NCBI GenBank assembly: GCA_947179485.1 | Contig: OX359246.1 | Coordinates: 29,698,001 to 29,762,000, forward strand | DNA from: Allacma fusca | Lineage: Eukaryota > Arthropoda > Collembola > Symphypleona > Sminthuridae | Direction of reading: 5' to 3' | Length of the DNA stretch: 64,000 bases | Shown here: piece by piece, positions 14,110-25,274 of the stretch | Layout of the letters: each line of letters starts with the position of its first letter | Numbering within the stretch: the stretch's first letter is position 1 | Translations under genes and position numbers: made by a program | Notes under the pieces: generated by a model | The model's input: only the letters and a program-made list of their open reading frames with translations | What the model was told of the DNA's origin: nothing | Database searches by the model: none

Positions 14110-15495
14110 CAGGAGAGTACGTAGAAGTCTTTAATATGAAAGTTTCGTAACGAATAAGTATTTATCTTGTATTGAGGATGAATATTAATATGCTCAAGTT
14201 ATAGAACCATACAGTGTGATGGGAATCGAAATTTATTACTGATTACAATTATATAATTACGTAATGCTTCGTGTACTGTAGCAAAGAATTGCGCTTTAAT
14301 TGCAAAAATGATATAACCTTAATTATTATAAATAACACATGAATTATGACGGAAATCCAATATTAATTAAATATGCCCTGTGCAAAGCAATTTAACATGG
14401 ATATCAACAAGACATGGAAATGAAAAGTCACAGTTAATTAACAATACATCTCGAATGTTCCATGAGGAACTAAAAACTTCCCGCAGTCCCAATATATAAC
14501 GTCTTTAAAAATTAAAATGTTCCATCCGTCAGATATTCCGCTTATTAAGAAATATGCATGTGTTAAACCCTGTGATTATGCATAAATCATAAATATTTGA
14601 AAAGCAATTACTAGTACATAGTTCGTATTGTCCTAATTTATTAAAATCTCTTAATCAGTCAATTTTCGGACAATAACAAATAGTTGTAGTATCAACATTA
14701 CATATAAGTTGCGCAAAGCTTTATCAATTTAAATATAAATACCTGCAAAGCGCGAATATGGATGATATTTAGTCTTAAAAACTATGTACCTGGTATACAG
14801 TATTGGTCGTATGAAAATGCCAAGGCATTTTGGGTAGGCATTAAAGAAAGCGTTCCATTTGACTATACTTAAAAACGCAAAACAGAATGGCTAAGTTGTC
14901 AATTCAGAAGTTTATAAATATTTTAATTGATTTATTTTTCAATCCCGTGTGCGCGCCCTGCGAATAACGTCAGCCGCTGCTGCGACGCTCGTTGTTTTAA
15001 TGTAATGTAAATGTTGCGAGGGATTGGTTTTCTTTTTTCGATTGTTTGATGAGCTCCAGCCCAGTTAATTTTGTTCATGTCTAATTTGAAACATTTGAGT
15101 TTCTTCATAATTATAATAATTTTCCGGTTATTTTAATAACTACAGTAGGGTAGTTAATAAATACTCATGGATATATCTCAAATTAGTTAATAAATAGTTA
15201 ATTATTAAATAAAATAGTTAAATAAGTTTTAGACGCACAGTATTTATTTAAACTACTGGATGCAAGAATTGTTGTTTGGCTGGGAAAGTCTAGCCATTCG
15301 TGTGAGCCATTAGTCAGAAGAGTACGAGTGTGAATTGGTAAAGTCAAAATATTAAAATAAGGCAACACATGTATGCAGTCAGAATACCATATTGGTAAAC
15401 TTCCAATTACCAATTTACAAGCGTGATAATCTGTTAAAACAAACAACTCTATGTAATTTAATAACTGCAGATATTACGATACAAAAAATCATCAC
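14110..15495. other. Intergenic, no gene seen
   Basis: AT-rich sequence upstream of GR-A without a supported reading frame. A short CpG-containing patch lies at about 14945-14995 in otherwise AT-rich DNA. I cannot assign it a function. Confidence 0.4.
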
Positions 15496-15496
15496 T

Positions 15497-16312
15497 ACGC
15501 GATAATTCAAGGCTTCGCGTAAGGTGGCGTTGTCAGCTACCGCGGACAAAGTACTGTAGGATAAATTTTGAGTTCTTTTCAAAATTTCCGATTTTTTTTC
15601 CAAAAAACCTATCAGGACGATTTCAATTGGAGATACATAATTAACTGTCATTTGACTTGAAGTCCAAAATTTCAAGAACTGTTTTCTCAAAAACTATCCG
15701 GCCGATGTCAACCAAATACGAACTCAGGCTTACGGTTGACACCAAGAATGTTCGTAAACGATTTCATTGATATCGGTTCAGTAGTTTTTGAGATATCTTG
15801 CGGAAGGACACATGGAAGTATGGACGTACGGACTAGGCTATTTTACTAGGGGGAGGAAACAGAAAGCTATTTTTAGGGTGGCGTCAGCCCTCTAGTAAAA
15901 TAGCCATGTCCGTACGTCCCTACGCCCGTGTGTCCTTCCGCACGATTACTCAAAAACTACTGGTCCGATTCCAATGAAATTTAGTGTGGATATTACAGTA
16001 CTTGTGTCAAAATTAAGGCTGAGTTCGTATTTGGTTGAACTCAGCCGTATAGTTTTTGAGAAAACAATTGTTGAAATTTTGGACTTCAAGTCAAATGACA
16101 GTTATCTCTGAAACTACTGAATCTATTTCAATGAAAGTTTTTGTGAATATTGCTAATGTAAATAGTAGAAGTTGTTGGTTATGTTGATGAGATCGGCCCG
16201 ATAATTTTTTCGAAAAAAATTCTGAAAGTTTGAAAAAAACTCAAAATTCATCCTGCTTTGACGGCGGCAGATGGCGCCACCCTACACGAAGCCTCAAATT
16301 ATCGTGTAGCGA
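15497..16312. repeat. Palindromic repeat built from two copies of a dispersed element
   Basis: The two halves are imperfect inverted copies of one unit. The left arm begins ACGCGATAATTCAAGGCTTCG and the right arm ends with its complement (GCCTCAAATTATCGTGTAGCG). They meet near 15850-15890, where CTATTTTACTAGGGG faces CCTCTAGTAAAATAGCC. Single arms of the same unit occur at 35635-36000, 45840-46065 and 55800-56170, and an edge lies at 63945-64000. The minus-strand frame of the arm contains GRTHGRTYGQDY, an artefactual frame typical of this kind of arthropod repeat. It separates the duplicated GR-A 5' fragment from any downstream exons. Confidence 0.7.
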
Positions 16313-16322
16313 CGATTTTTCC

Positions 16323-16626
16323 TTTTGATTCCCCTTTGCTGGCAATTTCGAACAATATGCACATGCAATCACAGCTTATAAGTTTTCACAAGGTAATTGC
16401 AGTAGTTACATATGCAATGTTTAATAAATTTGATTTGGTACATTATCCTGGCCACTGGTTCCAAATGAAAGCAACAAAAATATCAATTTATTTAATTTTA
16501 TTGTGAAATCAAAGCACCAAGTCTCCATCGTTTCGATATTAGTGCTAAAGTTATGCAAGCTGCAAGGAAGAAGGAAGTTTTTGTTTTAATTTTTGATTCA
16601 TTACAAACTAGGATTAGGAATGATTT
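16323..16626 (-). pseudogene. GR-A' 5' fragment: start region only
   Basis: A second copy of the GR-A first-exon start and upstream flank (compare 13817-14105). Only the first part of exon 1 is present; at 16312 the homology stops against the palindromic repeat and no downstream exons follow. It also carries the shared upstream motif at about 16568-16617. Reading: a duplicated GR-A relative whose body was lost, probably when the repeat inserted or recombined. Confidence 0.65.
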
Positions 16627-16830
16627 ATACAAGAAGATTACGGTCAGTAATAGGCTTTCATATAAAGATTTGAAAATGAAGCAATATACTTTAAGATAAA
16701 ACGAGCATAAACAGCCATCGGCTTCGCCAATGGAAAAAAAAGAAAGCCGCTGAGCTTCGGCCCAAAGTTAAAAATGCTAATATTACTAATCATTATTTAA
16801 TATAATATTTTTTTATTTTTTAACCTTCAT

Positions 16831-17030
16831 TAAGCTTCGCGCGAAATTCAAAAAGTTTATGACACGGCCAAATTATTGTTTCAAGGATTTTTTGTGCCTT
16901 TTTAGCAATACGCTTTTTTAATTTTTGCACTAATTTTTAAATTAGATGTAGCTTTCTTATTGGCTCGTAGATTTGGCGCGAAAATTCAAAAAGTTTATGA
17001 CATGACCAAATTATTGTATAAAGGATTTAA
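16831..17030. repeat. Short direct repeat, two ~60-bp copies
   Basis: Copies at about 16831-16892 and 16965-17028 share GCGCGAAA, ATTCAAAAAGTTTATGACA and CCAAATTATTGT, in the same orientation about 135 bp apart. No gene context explains it. Confidence 0.6.
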
Positions 17031-17203
17031 ATTACGTACTTAGTCGATGTACGCTTATGAATTGACTGGTTTTCGCACATCGTTACGAATTTGTTTTTTG
17101 CAGATCTTTCAAACATGGAAGCATCAACGGGAATCAGCACACAAGGCACAGCTCATTGCGGTCAAATGAAATATGGAGAGTCGGGATTTTTTTCAGCACT
17201 TTT

Positions 17204-17312
17204 TTTGTAACTCTCGTACAATTTTAAAAACAGCACACATTACAATTATTGTACAATTACTTTAAATATATGGGGTTGGAAATAGCATCTGGATTTGGTT
17301 TGGTCTTCCTTA
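17204..17312 (-). pseudogene. Type II GR fragment (exon 4 start, intron 3, exon 3 end)
   Basis: This 109-bp stretch is nearly identical to 18977-19080 in GR-B: it holds the first codons of exon 4 (KLYES-type start), intron 3 and the last codons of exon 3. Nothing else of a gene surrounds it, so it is a stray duplicated scrap. Confidence 0.7.
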
Positions 17313-18276
17313 ACAACCGCTTGTTAACAACTTCAGGACCCTTACTCCTTTGAATTTTTGCATTCTTCTGGGATTGAAATCCTATGAGATAAATCTATTT
17401 TCGAAACTCGAACAAAATCCAAAGTTTGCGGTAGAACTACACTTGCAATAAAAAAGTAGTGCTTTGTCTTGGCACGAAGTTTGCGGTTTGTATGAACACT
17501 ATTAGTAGTGTCTACAATGCCAAGTTTAATTTAGTTCTGGAGTTTACGGTGATTGCTAATTTCCATCACTCCATCACACTATCACACATTAACACCAACA
17601 CACGTCTTCATTATTTATTTACGATAAATATTGTCGGCTACACTTGCTAGCCCATTAGAATGAAGACGCGCTTCATCATTGCGCTCCCGCTACAAACTCT
17701 AAAATGAAAACCAGCTATAATAATTCCCCTTTGCAGTAGAGCATACAATCCGCTGTACTGTAATATAGTCGCAGTTTTGTTGCATATTTTGTAGTATTTT
17801 CTTGCAAAAACAGTAACAAAACCACAACTAATTTATTTTTATCCAACACGAGAATAGCACTCCAAATCAAAACAACAACTTAACTAAAAACAGTTCACTG
17901 TTAGAGCTCATTTTCAGTTCCTGTTTGGGCATTAATAATAATTGAAGTTTGGATATGGCTTAAAATTTGAATAAGGTTCAAGTTTTAATAGGGATACAAG
18001 TTTAGATGCAAGCTCAACAAAACAGCAACAAAATCCTAGTGCGACAAAATATGAATAAACGAAACTCGTTTTGTCAAGTTTTTTTTTGCACACAACAACA
18101 ACAAATCTGACAAACAAATCTGGGAAAACTAAATATTATCAACTACAAAGTTTATAAATGTTCCGTCTTGTTTACAACCACCTCTTCCCCATGAGAAAAT
18201 ACACAAATAATTCAGCAGAATTTCTTCCTTTTGTAGAACCCATTTGCAAAAAAAAAAAACTGGAACCAGTCCCCAT
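17313..18276. other. Intergenic, no gene seen
   Basis: No reading frame here is supported on either strand. It includes A-rich and (CAA)-like tracts around 18060-18110 and separates the type II scrap from the 3' end of GR-B. Confidence 0.4.
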
Positions 18277-21200
18277 CTATCCTCCGTTTTGAAGTATCAG
18301 CATTGAAAATGTGACAACATTTCCCACATACTGTAAATGAATTCAAAACACAGTTGAATGCGTGTAAACCCGTTCTAATTATTCGGACTCAAAAGGTAAC
18401 ATAATGTAATTTAGACATTTACTTTCAAATGGTACTTACGCGCCCAAAACATGCTGGCGTAATGCGTAGAAATCGACCACAGGAATTCCCATGAACTCCA
18501 TTGGAAATATCCTCCAAAATTATGCGGAGCTTATAAATGGGGATTTCCAAAAGCACTTGGCCTCTCAGAAATTTTTTAATTCTCTTACACTGTTAGCAAA
18601 CAATTATAAATAATATGAATCTCAACCCCATTGCAGAGCAAAACACAGAAAAATGCTCCACGAATTCGATGTTCCCGAACATCGACCAGGATTTCCTTTG
18701 TGGATAATTACATTTATTTAAGTACTGGTAAAAGGATATCAATGTGCTAATAATGTTGTTTACCTTAATGCAGACATCTGCAGACATTTGAAATAACATA
18801 ATCCCATTATACACGCCTACTGCTATGGAAACTCTTGTGATTAGATCCACGTCTAGTCCAGTAAGCCCAAGAGCATCAATAATTTCTCGAACATGAACAG
18901 AGTAGAAAGTGATGCAAACAATGAAAATCATCAGAGTCCAAAACGAAAAGAATTTGTTCCTCGCCTGCTGAACTTCTTTGTAACTCTCGTACAATTTTAA
19001 AAACTAAGCACAAATTACAATTATTGTACAATTACTTTAAATATATGGGGTTGGAAATAACATCTGGATTTGGTTTGTCAGTTTGCAGCAAACAATTGAG
19101 TATAACCTCTTCCGTCGTTAAAGTCTCCTCTTCAGCCCTAGCAAGGGATGCCATGAACTCATTCGTTATTAAGTTTGAGATTAAATTGACTGGTATTCCG
19201 TAGATGTCAGTCAAGAAAATGAACGTGACACAGTAGACGTATATAAAAATTATGAAAATCTGGCCCAAATATTTGAGCCTCACAAGACCCATAATGAAAT
19301 CCGGGAAATGTCTTGGAATGAAATTAGTGCTATTTTCCAGAACTAGCTTCAAATCTAGAAATGGTGCTTCGAAAGGTAATAGGCCGAACCACAATGTACA
19401 TGCTCCAAAACATATCACCCATGGGAAGTATACAAATAAAGTCTAGGGCAACATATCATCTTATGTTTTGGTTGTCCAAGCTTGGCCAATATCGATTATA
19501 TATTTTTAAAACTTGATTTGCTTCAAAATTTTCAACTTACAGGAAAGTGGCCATTTGTTTCCATATTTTGCAAACAGTAACTGTTTTGTAGCAGATGAAC
19601 AAAATTAATCAACGCTGCTCGATTCACCCAATTAAAGTAGAGTTGTGACACAGAAGCCGAGCTGAGAGCCAAATGGTTTGCTAAATTAATATACGAAAGG
19701 ATATTTGTTCTCGAATCAGCTACTTCAGCTGTGGCGTCCTTGATATCCAGAAATATTTTCCAGGCGAGATTTGCTTCAATGAAAAGTACAAGTACCTGCA
19801 GGTCATTGTAAAATGTGTGATGTCATGTGTGACCTCTAGAAACTATTATTAATTAAAACACATCCTCGTAATGAGAAATATATTGGCTAGGTGTATAATA
19901 CTGTATATGAATTTGATAACAAAATCTTGAATTAAGGGTTTCTATTTTAGACAGGGTTGCACAATTGAAAATTCCACGGCACTTTCGGCATTATGCCTGC
20001 CAAAAATGCCCTGGAATTTTGGAAATTTTCATTTCATGGCATTTTGGGCATTTATGGCACTTTTGGGCATATTCATCCTAGAGCAGGCATTTTCGGCATA
20101 TTCGCTCCAATTTTTTAAATATATGGCTTTAGTTTCCTGCTAATTTTGCAAAATAAGTCACAAAACAGTATGTTGCAAATAATTTTAATATTCAACCGGA
20201 TTACCTGATAAAATTATAGAAGTAAACTGTTTCCAAAAAGATTGAAACCTGGAGCAAGTTGATATAGACATATTTATAGAAAAATAATAATAATTCTATT
20301 TTACTTATTTTGTTGTAAACATTCGCCTGTACACCGTGTCTGTAATTATTTGGACTTCAAGAACAAACATATTCGGGCAAAAATGCAACACAAAAAGATA
20401 AAATAGTTGTTAAACGATTAAAAATATCTTTGTTTTGTGGACTCCTAGAATTATTACACTGGTTTACGAGGGTTGATTAAATGCAATTTTCTAAGTCAAC
20501 CCATTTACTAAGGAAGCTCCAAGTTTTGACATATTATAACCGTCGCATCTTATGTATCTAACGAAAGTATAAAATTTTCTAAACTTTACAAGCCATTATC
20601 AAAATACGGAATTTAAGCTGGCACTGTGCAAATTGCTCTTTAAAATTCCCAAAGTTTTTTATAATGTCGACCGTTGAATGTTTGCAACTCCGTTGGGGCT
20701 TAAAATTTTTTTAAGGATTATTGAAATAACCACTGGACATAAGTAACGAATTAGAAGAATTAAATTCTTCTTTTTAAAATCAACTATAACAATTTCTAAA
20801 ACTGAATGGGTTTGATTAGGCTATGAAAAACTCCATTATATCTGTATTCGCTAAAGGAGCAATAATGGTCATAGTGTATAAGTTTCTGCCCAATATGCCC
20901 AAAATGCCTGCCGAAAATGGCCAAAATGTCGGGCATTTTCAGAGTAAGACATTTTCAGGGCATTTTAGCCGCTTTGGGCATTTTCAGGGCATTTTCAGGA
21001 GGGCAGGCATAAAACCTAGGGCATTTTCATTTGGTCAACCCTGATTATAGAGATGTTGAAAGTTTAATTTATTGATATGAAATTATGCTGACATAAGGTT
21101 TTAATAAAATGCAGAAACTAACCTTTTTCAAAAGTCCACAGCCCACAACTTCATACTGGTTAGTTCTAGGGTTCCATTGTAACTTATACGTAGAAATAAA

Positions 21201-21305
21201 GCAGGCGGAAGTAAAACTATGGATAAAGGCAAAAATAGTAATAGGAATATTTGCAGGTGGCAAAAGACTTTTTCCTGCTGCGAATCTCTTTAGCACAAGA
21301 AACAT
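18277..21305 (-). CDS. GR-B: type II gustatory-receptor-like protein, 6 exons
   Basis: A predicted receptor of about 405 aa. Exons: 21123-21305, 19541-19795, 19107-19442, 18764-19003, 18440-18589 and 18277-18330; all are open and every intron is phase 0. Exon 2 begins VLVLFIEANLAWKIFLDIKD and contains YFNWVNRAA. Exon 3 carries LPFEAPFLDLK and IPRHFPDF. Exon 4 starts FLKLYESYKEVQQ and carries DALGLTGLDVD. Exon 5 ends ITPACFGR. The last exon gives VVTFSMLILQNGG-stop, where T-F-S-M-L-I-L-Q-N corresponds to the GR TM7 motif TYhhhhhQF. Intron 1 is enlarged by a 1.1-kb hAT-like insertion (19952-21043), which does not touch coding sequence. This is the only type II copy in the window that remains open throughout. 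Confidence 0.72.
19952..21043. mobile_element. hAT-like non-autonomous element 1 (1092 bp) in GR-B intron 1
   Basis: Ends are CAGGGTTG on the left and CAACCCTG on the right, continuing as an imperfect inverted repeat (AATTGAAAATTCC against the complement of GAAAATGCC...). Flanks are ATTTTAGA and ATTATAGA, an 8-bp target duplication with one mismatch. The empty site TTCTATTATAGAGATGTTGA is present in the paralogous introns at about 30350 and 49312. Both subterminal zones (about 19975-20110 and 20885-21030) are dense in GGCATTTT/AAAATGCC words in opposite orientation. No transposase frame is visible. Confidence 0.85.
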
Positions 21306-21399
21306 TATACTGAATATAAATTGAAAATGTATTACTAATCAAGTACCATCTGTAATATAGATATACATATATTACAGGTATATTACATATAATACAGTA

Positions 21400-23148
21400 A
21401 TTAGTAGCTAATTATTTTAAAACGCATTCGGACAATCACAGTGCAAATGTGTTGTAATATTTTGTATTTACTGAAAACAGACTGGGGTTTACAATTTAAA
21501 ACTATTTCCAAAAAATATGAATGAATAATGTTTATGATCCCTAAATTTACAAAATTAAATTATTTTCCTCAACAATGTGCAATTTACGGAATTGTATGTG
21601 AAATAGATGAAGAACAGGACAGATTTTTTTCAGGGATGAACAGTAACCGGTTTACATTTTTCCGAGATTCGTAACTCTAGTCCCAGGTCAAAGTTATAAG
21701 CCAAGTCCATAATCCGTTGTACCAGATTCTATAGAATAACCCTGTAATCCGTTATCCCACTACAGTTTTTGCCTTGCATTGCTGACATTTATTTTTAAGA
21801 AATAATTGGATATTTATATCAAGTCTGGTGTGTACAACACTTGGAATCCCGATAGCTGTAATCCAAGATTATGAAAAATATGAGTGTATCCGTTAGGCAA
21901 TCCTATGAACGTCTTTAATGGATCCCTGAACCGGGCTACTGATAAAATGAAAAACAATTCCTACAATACTTATTTATGTCACCCTTGCGAAGGAAAATAT
22001 TGAGAGCTTAACTGTGTTGATGTCAAACGTTATGGATGAAGTAAGGACTGTACATACTTTTACGGACGCTCCTATTTCTCTGCTCCTCCGGCGTACTGAT
22101 ATTTGTTGTAAGTAGTGTAATTGCATGTGTATAAGCAGCAAGGAAGCTTTGTCTTTAATTTTCGTTTCGATACAAGCCGAAATTATTTGTTTCTTAATTG
22201 TTGAAGTTAGAACTAAATATTAGAAAGCGTAATGTAATGGGAATCAGGGTAGATTTGAAATATTTTATATTGTAATTTCTATCGACAGGGTTCTGTAACA
22301 GGAGTAGTCATTTTTGTGACACCCTAAAATTAAAATAATAATATGATACTTATTGAATATTAATTATTACAGACACTGATATACTAAGTGGAGATTTTAG
22401 TATGTCGACATGTTATTACATTGAAATTTCACAGTTAATTGCTGTATATTGTAGTAGGAAAACGTTCTCTTGTCCCACTGACAACAAACAATAATAATTA
22501 ATTCCCAATTTGTGGAATTTTTCAATTCGCATTCAGTCAATTTTTGAACGGGAAAAATAATTGTAGTGCTGTCAATATTAATTACGTAGCAACGTTCCCG
22601 TTTTATAATATTCACAAATTATGGCATATATTTAATTTTCCCTTATTTATGTAATAACAGGTGCTTGCACTGATGGAAAGTTTTAGAAAAGCAAGAATTT
22701 AGTTCGTGTAGTATATAATTTAGTACTACTACAATTTGATAATGAGAGTAACTCTTAACTATTAACTCTTAAAACTTTAAATTATAATTTTGTTAATATT
22801 CATTACATTTCAATATTATAATTACGTGAGGAATTCTGTGTCATGTGAGAGTCAATAGTGGGAATCTACTATACAAATATGCTAGGATGTAGGCAGGCTA
22901 AAAAATTTGCCTTAATATAGGGTAGACGAATAGGCTAGGCACTTCAGAATGCCGACTTGGAAATACATAGGAAACGGGTAGGATTATTATAATTCCGCGT
23001 AGGCAGGGAAATATTTAAAGTAAACGAGAAACCATGTATACTTCTTAAACATGGATGGGTAACTAAAGCAGCAAATTTGCCGCGAAGTTTTTACTAGGGT
23101 GCAACAAGTTAAAACAAAAAGTCACAATTTCTAGGATTTAATTCATGA
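21400..23148. other. Upstream spacer of type II genes (copy 1)
   Basis: Non-coding sequence upstream of GR-B, homologous to about 31320-32790 and 50930-52900. It carries the shared upstream motif at 22139-22190. No supported gene. The short open frame at 22397-22615 (minus) is not preserved in the other copies. Confidence 0.6.
22139..22190. promoter_or_regulatory. Conserved motif upstream of GR-A and type II genes
   Basis: AAGGAAGCTTTGTCTTTAA followed after about 10 bases by a TTTCGATACAAGCCGAAATTA-like tail. Related copies lie at 14047-14095, 16568-16617, 32511-32555 and 52081-52126, always upstream of a GR first exon. Conservation could reflect a regulatory or 5' untranslated element, or simply recent duplication. 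Confidence 0.3.
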
Positions 23149-24790
23149 CTAATAAATTAATAGCTAAAAAAGCTTAAACAGAGAAGTTGCTTTTGCGCCC
23201 TCAAAAGTTGAAAACAAGTTTTCTGGTAGATGCTGTCAGAATAAATCCCACTGGTTTATTGAAAATGATGAAAACTCTTGAAATGACGAAAAGCAACGCC
23301 ACGATGGATAATTTCTCCTTGAATACTCTTTCAATAGTATTATTAATTAACAATTTCCATCTTACATCTCAAATTTGATAATTCAGTAATAATAATTGCA
23401 AACCAAATTTTTCACGGCTATTTCTGCATCAGTGACAATTATGTCGTGGCGTTGCTTTTCGTCATTTCAAGAGTTTTCATCATTTTCAATAAACCAGTGG
23501 GATTTATTCTGACAGCATCTACCAGAAAACTTGTTTTCAACTTTTGAGGGCGCAAAAGCAACTTCCCTGTTTAAGCTTTTTTAGCTATTAATTTATTTCG
23601 ACCTTTTGGATGTGTGAAACTAGCCTTGCAGGAAGATTTCAGACAATAATGATTTTTGCCAGTGAAGTATATGCACGTAACTTTTGGCTAATTTTTGGAG
23701 ATTTTGTTTGCTTGGACGAGAAACATTCAAAGTTGGCTTATAAAAATTGATTATTTACTTAAATTTTAACCACAAAAGGGTTAAAACGTTTTGAACCATC
23801 CAGGGTGCTATCAATGCATGATAGCTAAATCATTTTAATTAATGTCGGACATATGTTAATGGACCCCAAAGTAAATCCTATACTGTACTTACTCTCTTCC
23901 CCGAAGTTATAATTTAATCTTGGGGGTTAAAAGTTAATGACTGATCATATTGGTCACACTGTACTAAATATTCAAAGGCGTACAAAAAAAGTTAATTTTT
24001 TCGAATTTATTTACCATTCAAATTACAAGATGCAAGATTTGATAACTTGTTTAGCATTGCAGTATTTCTTTCTATCTTTTTTCTTTTTTGTACTCTAAAA
24101 TGGCATTACTTTTTGTTGACTTGGACAGGACTAACAATAAGTTGTATAACACTTGGTTACTGTAATTTAAACCTACCCAAGTAAACAAAAAGAGAATGTT
24201 AAAAAAGAATAACAATTCATTGTTTTCTTGCATTCGTGCAAAAAATTCTTAATAATAAAAATCATTTTTTTGCACGAATGAAAGTGGAAAAAATGAACCC
24301 GTATGTTTAACATGTCATGTACATAAGTGACCTGTGATCCAAATCAAGGATTCAACTAATATTTAAGGGGTGATCCCTTAAAGATCGCATCACCAAAATT
24401 TTATAGTAACATCCTAGTTATAAAAAGCGTCTCACAATAAGATTTCATGCGTTTCTGATTAGCGAAACACCCTCAAATATTTTCCAATGTTAAATGAACG
24501 GTCACCATGCAACTTAAATTCGCCATTTGCCTCCAATTTTTGTTTATTTTTCCGAAGGGCTCTACGACTTCAAGTGTTACAGGAACACAAAAATTCATGG
24601 AGATTCGCAATGATCTCCCATTAACTTAAAGCTTTTGATATCAGAAATACATCAATCTGTTCAGGAGATATACAGGAAAGCCACTTTTTGAGGTATGGGT
24701 GAAAGCATAGAGGTTGCTTTTTTAAGGATTCTGGACAGACCTGGGCATGCACGCAGACATGGGCGCGTAACCTTTAAAAGCAACTTCTCA
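23149..24790. mobile_element. 1.64-kb insertion relative to paralogous spacers
   Basis: The two paralogous spacers (about 32780 and 52890) run straight from the GTCACAATTT-type flank to a TTTACTCAATTAGG flank, whereas this copy has about 1.64 kb between them. Its left part is the long inverted repeat at 23151-23597. Its right end (about 24765-24793) repeats the arm sequence inverted (GGGCGCGTAACC...AGCAACTTCTC against GAAGTTGCTTTTGCGCCC). The middle (about 23770-24350) resembles 50010-50600. No transposase frame seen. Confidence 0.55.
23151..23597. repeat. Long-armed inverted repeat (foldback/MITE-like)
   Basis: Arms 23151-23305 and 23443-23597 are about 155 bp each and nearly perfect complements; the outer ends are AATAAATTAATAGCTAAAAA and its complement. 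The loop is about 137 bp. A plus-strand open frame at 23187-23378 is a by-product. Arms this well matched imply a young insertion or ongoing gene conversion. Confidence 0.85.
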
Positions 24791-25078
24791 AAAATTCCCA
24801 TTTACGACATTTACTCAATTAGGCAAATTGATGTCTATTAGTAGGTTGTAAAAGTGTCACAAAATTTTTCGCATATAGGTGATTAGATAAAAAAACATTT
24901 GCCTATTTATAAGGTTTGAGAGTATAAGGAAAATCCATGCTATTATAGGGATGTAGGCAAACAATGAAGGTTCGACAATTTGTACATGAGGTTAGGTTAT
25001 ATATGTATATAAGATACGCTGAAAATTAATTCCCAGCTAAAATTATACCCTGACTTATTAGTACAAACAAATTCGAAA

Positions 25079-25195
25079 ATGAATTTAATAGCTGTCACGA
25101 TTCTGTTGTTGGTATTATTTCAAATCCAATACTATCAGTGCACCAAAACCAAGAATGAACAATTAGATAAACTAATCAAACTAGTTTTGAATTAA
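25079..25195 (+). CDS. Possible 38-aa secreted peptide ORF
   Basis: A short plus-strand frame beginning MNLIAVTILLLVLFQIQYYQ, which looks like a signal peptide, followed by a lysine-rich tail with DKLIKLVLN. It ends 80 bp before the 3' end of the convergent gene GR-C. Related DNA lies next to every type I gene (about 33165, 39200, 53265, 59450), but the Met is lost or the frame differs there; at 53.27 kb the ATG is ATT and the frame shifts. I do not recognise the peptide. It may be a chance ORF. Confidence 0.18.
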   Translation: MNLIAVTILLLVLFQIQYYQCTKTKNEQLDKLIKLVLN

Positions 25196-25274
25196 TTTTA
25201 AAATGATTATTTACATATTTGATCCATTCAAAAATAAATTATGGAATACTGAAAATACACAAAACTCACAAAAT

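Noticed and set aside
20823..21044. 73-codon ORF with repeated GHF/GIF words
   Set aside because: Translation of the GGCATTTT array in hAT-like element 1.
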